In this document: piece after piece, positions 63,173 to 64,000 of the stretch
How positions within the stretch are numbered: position 1 is the stretch's first letter
Layout: every line of letters begins with the position of its first letter
Assembly (NCBI GenBank): GCA_026125665.1
Contig: JAHCKS010000006.1
Span: 45,733 to 109,732, forward strand
Reading direction: 5' to 3'
Source: Rubrivivax sp.
GTDB taxonomy: Bacteria > Pseudomonadota > Gammaproteobacteria > Burkholderiales > Burkholderiaceae_C
DNA: 64,000 nucleotides
Made by a program: the position numbers and the translations under genes
The notes under the pieces: generated by a model
What the model saw: the letters and a program-made list of their open reading frames with translations, nothing else
What the model was told of the DNA's origin: nothing
Databases searched by the model: none

Positions 63173-63988
63173 ATGGCGATGGACGTGGTGGACTACGAGG
63201 TCAAGGGCTCCGAGATGCAGTACGTCGAGGTCGAGCTCGACCCCGGCGAGGCGGCCATCGGCGAAGCCGGCAGCATGATGTACATGGACGCCGCCATCGC
63301 CATGGACACCGTGTTCGGCGACGGCAGCGCCGGCCAGGGCGGCTTCCTCGGCAAGCTGCTCGGGGCCGGCAAGCGGCTCGTCACCGGCGAGTCGCTGTTC
63401 ACCACCGTCTACACCAACAACGGCAGCGGCAAGCAGCGCGTGGCCTTCGCCGCGCCGTACCCGGGCAAGATCATCGCGATGGACCTGCGGCAGCTCGGCG
63501 GCACGCTGATCTGCCAGCGCGATGCCTTCCTCTGCGCGGCGCGCGGCGTCTCGCTCGGCATCGCCTTGCAGCGCAAGCTGTCCACCGGCTTCTTCGGCGG
63601 CGAGGGCTTCATCATGCAGAAGCTCGAAGGCGAGGGGCTCGCCTTCGTGCACGCCGGCGGCACGATCGCCAAGCGCGAGCTGCAGCCCGGGCAGACGCTG
63701 CTCGTCGACACCGGCTGCGTCGTTGCCTACACGCAGAGCATCAGCTTCGAGATCCAGTACGTCGGCAAGATCAAGACGGCGCTGTTCGGCGGCGAGGGCC
63801 TGTTCTTCGCGAGGATCACCGGCCCGGGCACGGTGTGGCTGCAGAGCCTGCCGTTCTCGCGCCTGGCCTCGCGCGTGTTCGCCGCCGCGCCGCAGACGGG
63901 CGGCGGGCGCACCGGCGAGTCGGCGCTCGGCGGGCTGCTGCCGGCCGGCGGGCTGCTGGGCGGGGTGCTCGGCGGCGACGACGAATGA
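63173..63988 (+). CDS. TIGR00266 (AIM24-like) family protein
   Basis: A 271-residue cytosolic beta-rich protein of the TIGR00266/AIM24 family: MQYVEVELDPGEAAIGEAGSMMYMDAAI, FGDGSAGQGGFLGKLLGAGKRLVTGESLF, GKIIAMDLRQLGGTLICQRDAFL and FFGGEGFIMQKLEGEGLAFVHAGG are the conserved blocks. The function in bacteria is unknown; the human relative acts in mitochondrial architecture. The C-terminus is a Gly-rich tail. AGAGGA precedes ATG 63173. Divergent from the diguanylate cyclase with about 200 bp between starts. Confidence 0.9.
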   Translation: MAMDVVDYEVKGSEMQYVEVELDPGEAAIGEAGSMMYMDAAIAMDTVFGDGSAGQGGFLGKLLGAGKRLVTGESLFTTVYTNNGSGKQRVAFAAPYPGKIIAMDLRQLGGTLICQRDAFLCAARGVSLGIALQRKLSTGFFGGEGFIMQKLEGEGLAFVHAGGTIAKRELQPGQTLLVDTGCVVAYTQSISFEIQYVGKIKTALFGGEGLFFARITGPGTVWLQSLPFSRLASRVFAAAPQTGGGRTGESALGGLLPAGGLLGGVLGGDDE

Positions 63989-64000
63989 AGACCGCCTCGC

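Overview
The window is a dense, GC-rich (roughly 70%) bacterial chromosome segment with short gaps, many ATGA/GTGA gene overlaps and long antisense shadow ORFs. The gene set fits a betaproteobacterium of the order Burkholderiales, probably near the Rubrivivax/Methylibium/Leptothrix group: cheR-cheD-cheB, fkpB-ispH, serS beside tRNA-Ser, several TRAP and Liv-type carboxylate transporters with acyl-CoA enzymes, and a YiiX-type hydrolase. This placement is inferred from gene content and composition; no search was run. No prophage, insertion sequence, rRNA or CRISPR array was seen.

Layout. 1-8.0 kb: edge of a LysR regulator, a DUF1127 protein, the chemotaxis adaptation genes cheR-cheD-cheB (minus strand), then a plus-strand operon of diguanylate cyclase, FlhG-like ATPase, truncated hemoglobin and lipoprotein, followed by smr (apparently frameshifted) and radC on the minus strand. 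8-15.5 kb: housekeeping genes (fkpB-ispH, serS, a hydratase-family gene, tRNA-Ser(CGA)), an asparagine-synthetase-like protein without a nucleophilic cysteine, and a MetY-type enzyme. 15.5-24.2 kb: a large lipoprotein, an OB-fold exported protein, a secreted protein and a giant SARP/BTAD-AAA regulator. 24.3-31.2 kb: tandem-thioredoxin protein, class III aminotransferase, and a TAXI-TRAP transporter with an Asp/Glu racemase relative. 31.5-38 kb: a complete Liv-type ABC transporter (G, F, substrate-binding protein, H, M) with an acyl-CoA ligase. 38-46 kb: ECF sigma factor, a small ORF, a Cys/Met-metabolism PLP enzyme, dienoyl-CoA reductase-like SDR, enoyl-CoA hydratase relative, propionate-type CoA-transferase, YiiX-like hydrolase and HCCA-isomerase-like protein. 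46-53.6 kb: an envelope redox group (DsbA-like lipoprotein, thioredoxin-like protein, CcdA-like protein), an aldo/keto reductase, several small ORFs, an NhaD-like antiporter and a peptidoglycan-binding-like protein. 53.8-58.7 kb: a minus-strand operon dctP-dctQ-dctM-ECH-CaiB. 58.9-64 kb: His-rich lipoprotein, ETF-ubiquinone oxidoreductase, fluC, a second diguanylate cyclase and a TIGR00266 protein.

The most interesting signal is at 15.5-24.2 kb. Three promoters there each carry two copies of a RTAACG core exactly 11 bp apart on the coding strand, with a TAC-starting -10-like hexamer 9-10 bp after the second copy. They lie before the big lipoprotein gene, before the divergent secreted-protein gene, and before the SARP-type regulator gene. 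This is the operator layout known for SARP regulators (direct repeats in an 11-bp register close to the -10), so the locus looks like a self-contained, autoregulated SARP regulon controlling exported proteins of unknown function. The lipoprotein gene has an apparent frameshift at a run of seven G's just after its lipobox, which could be a sequencing error or a phase switch.

Metabolically, the transporters, acyl-CoA ligase, two CoA-transferases, dienoyl-CoA reductase, hydratase-like enzymes and ETF-QO together suggest uptake, CoA activation and beta-oxidation-type breakdown of organic acids, with electrons passed to ubiquinone.
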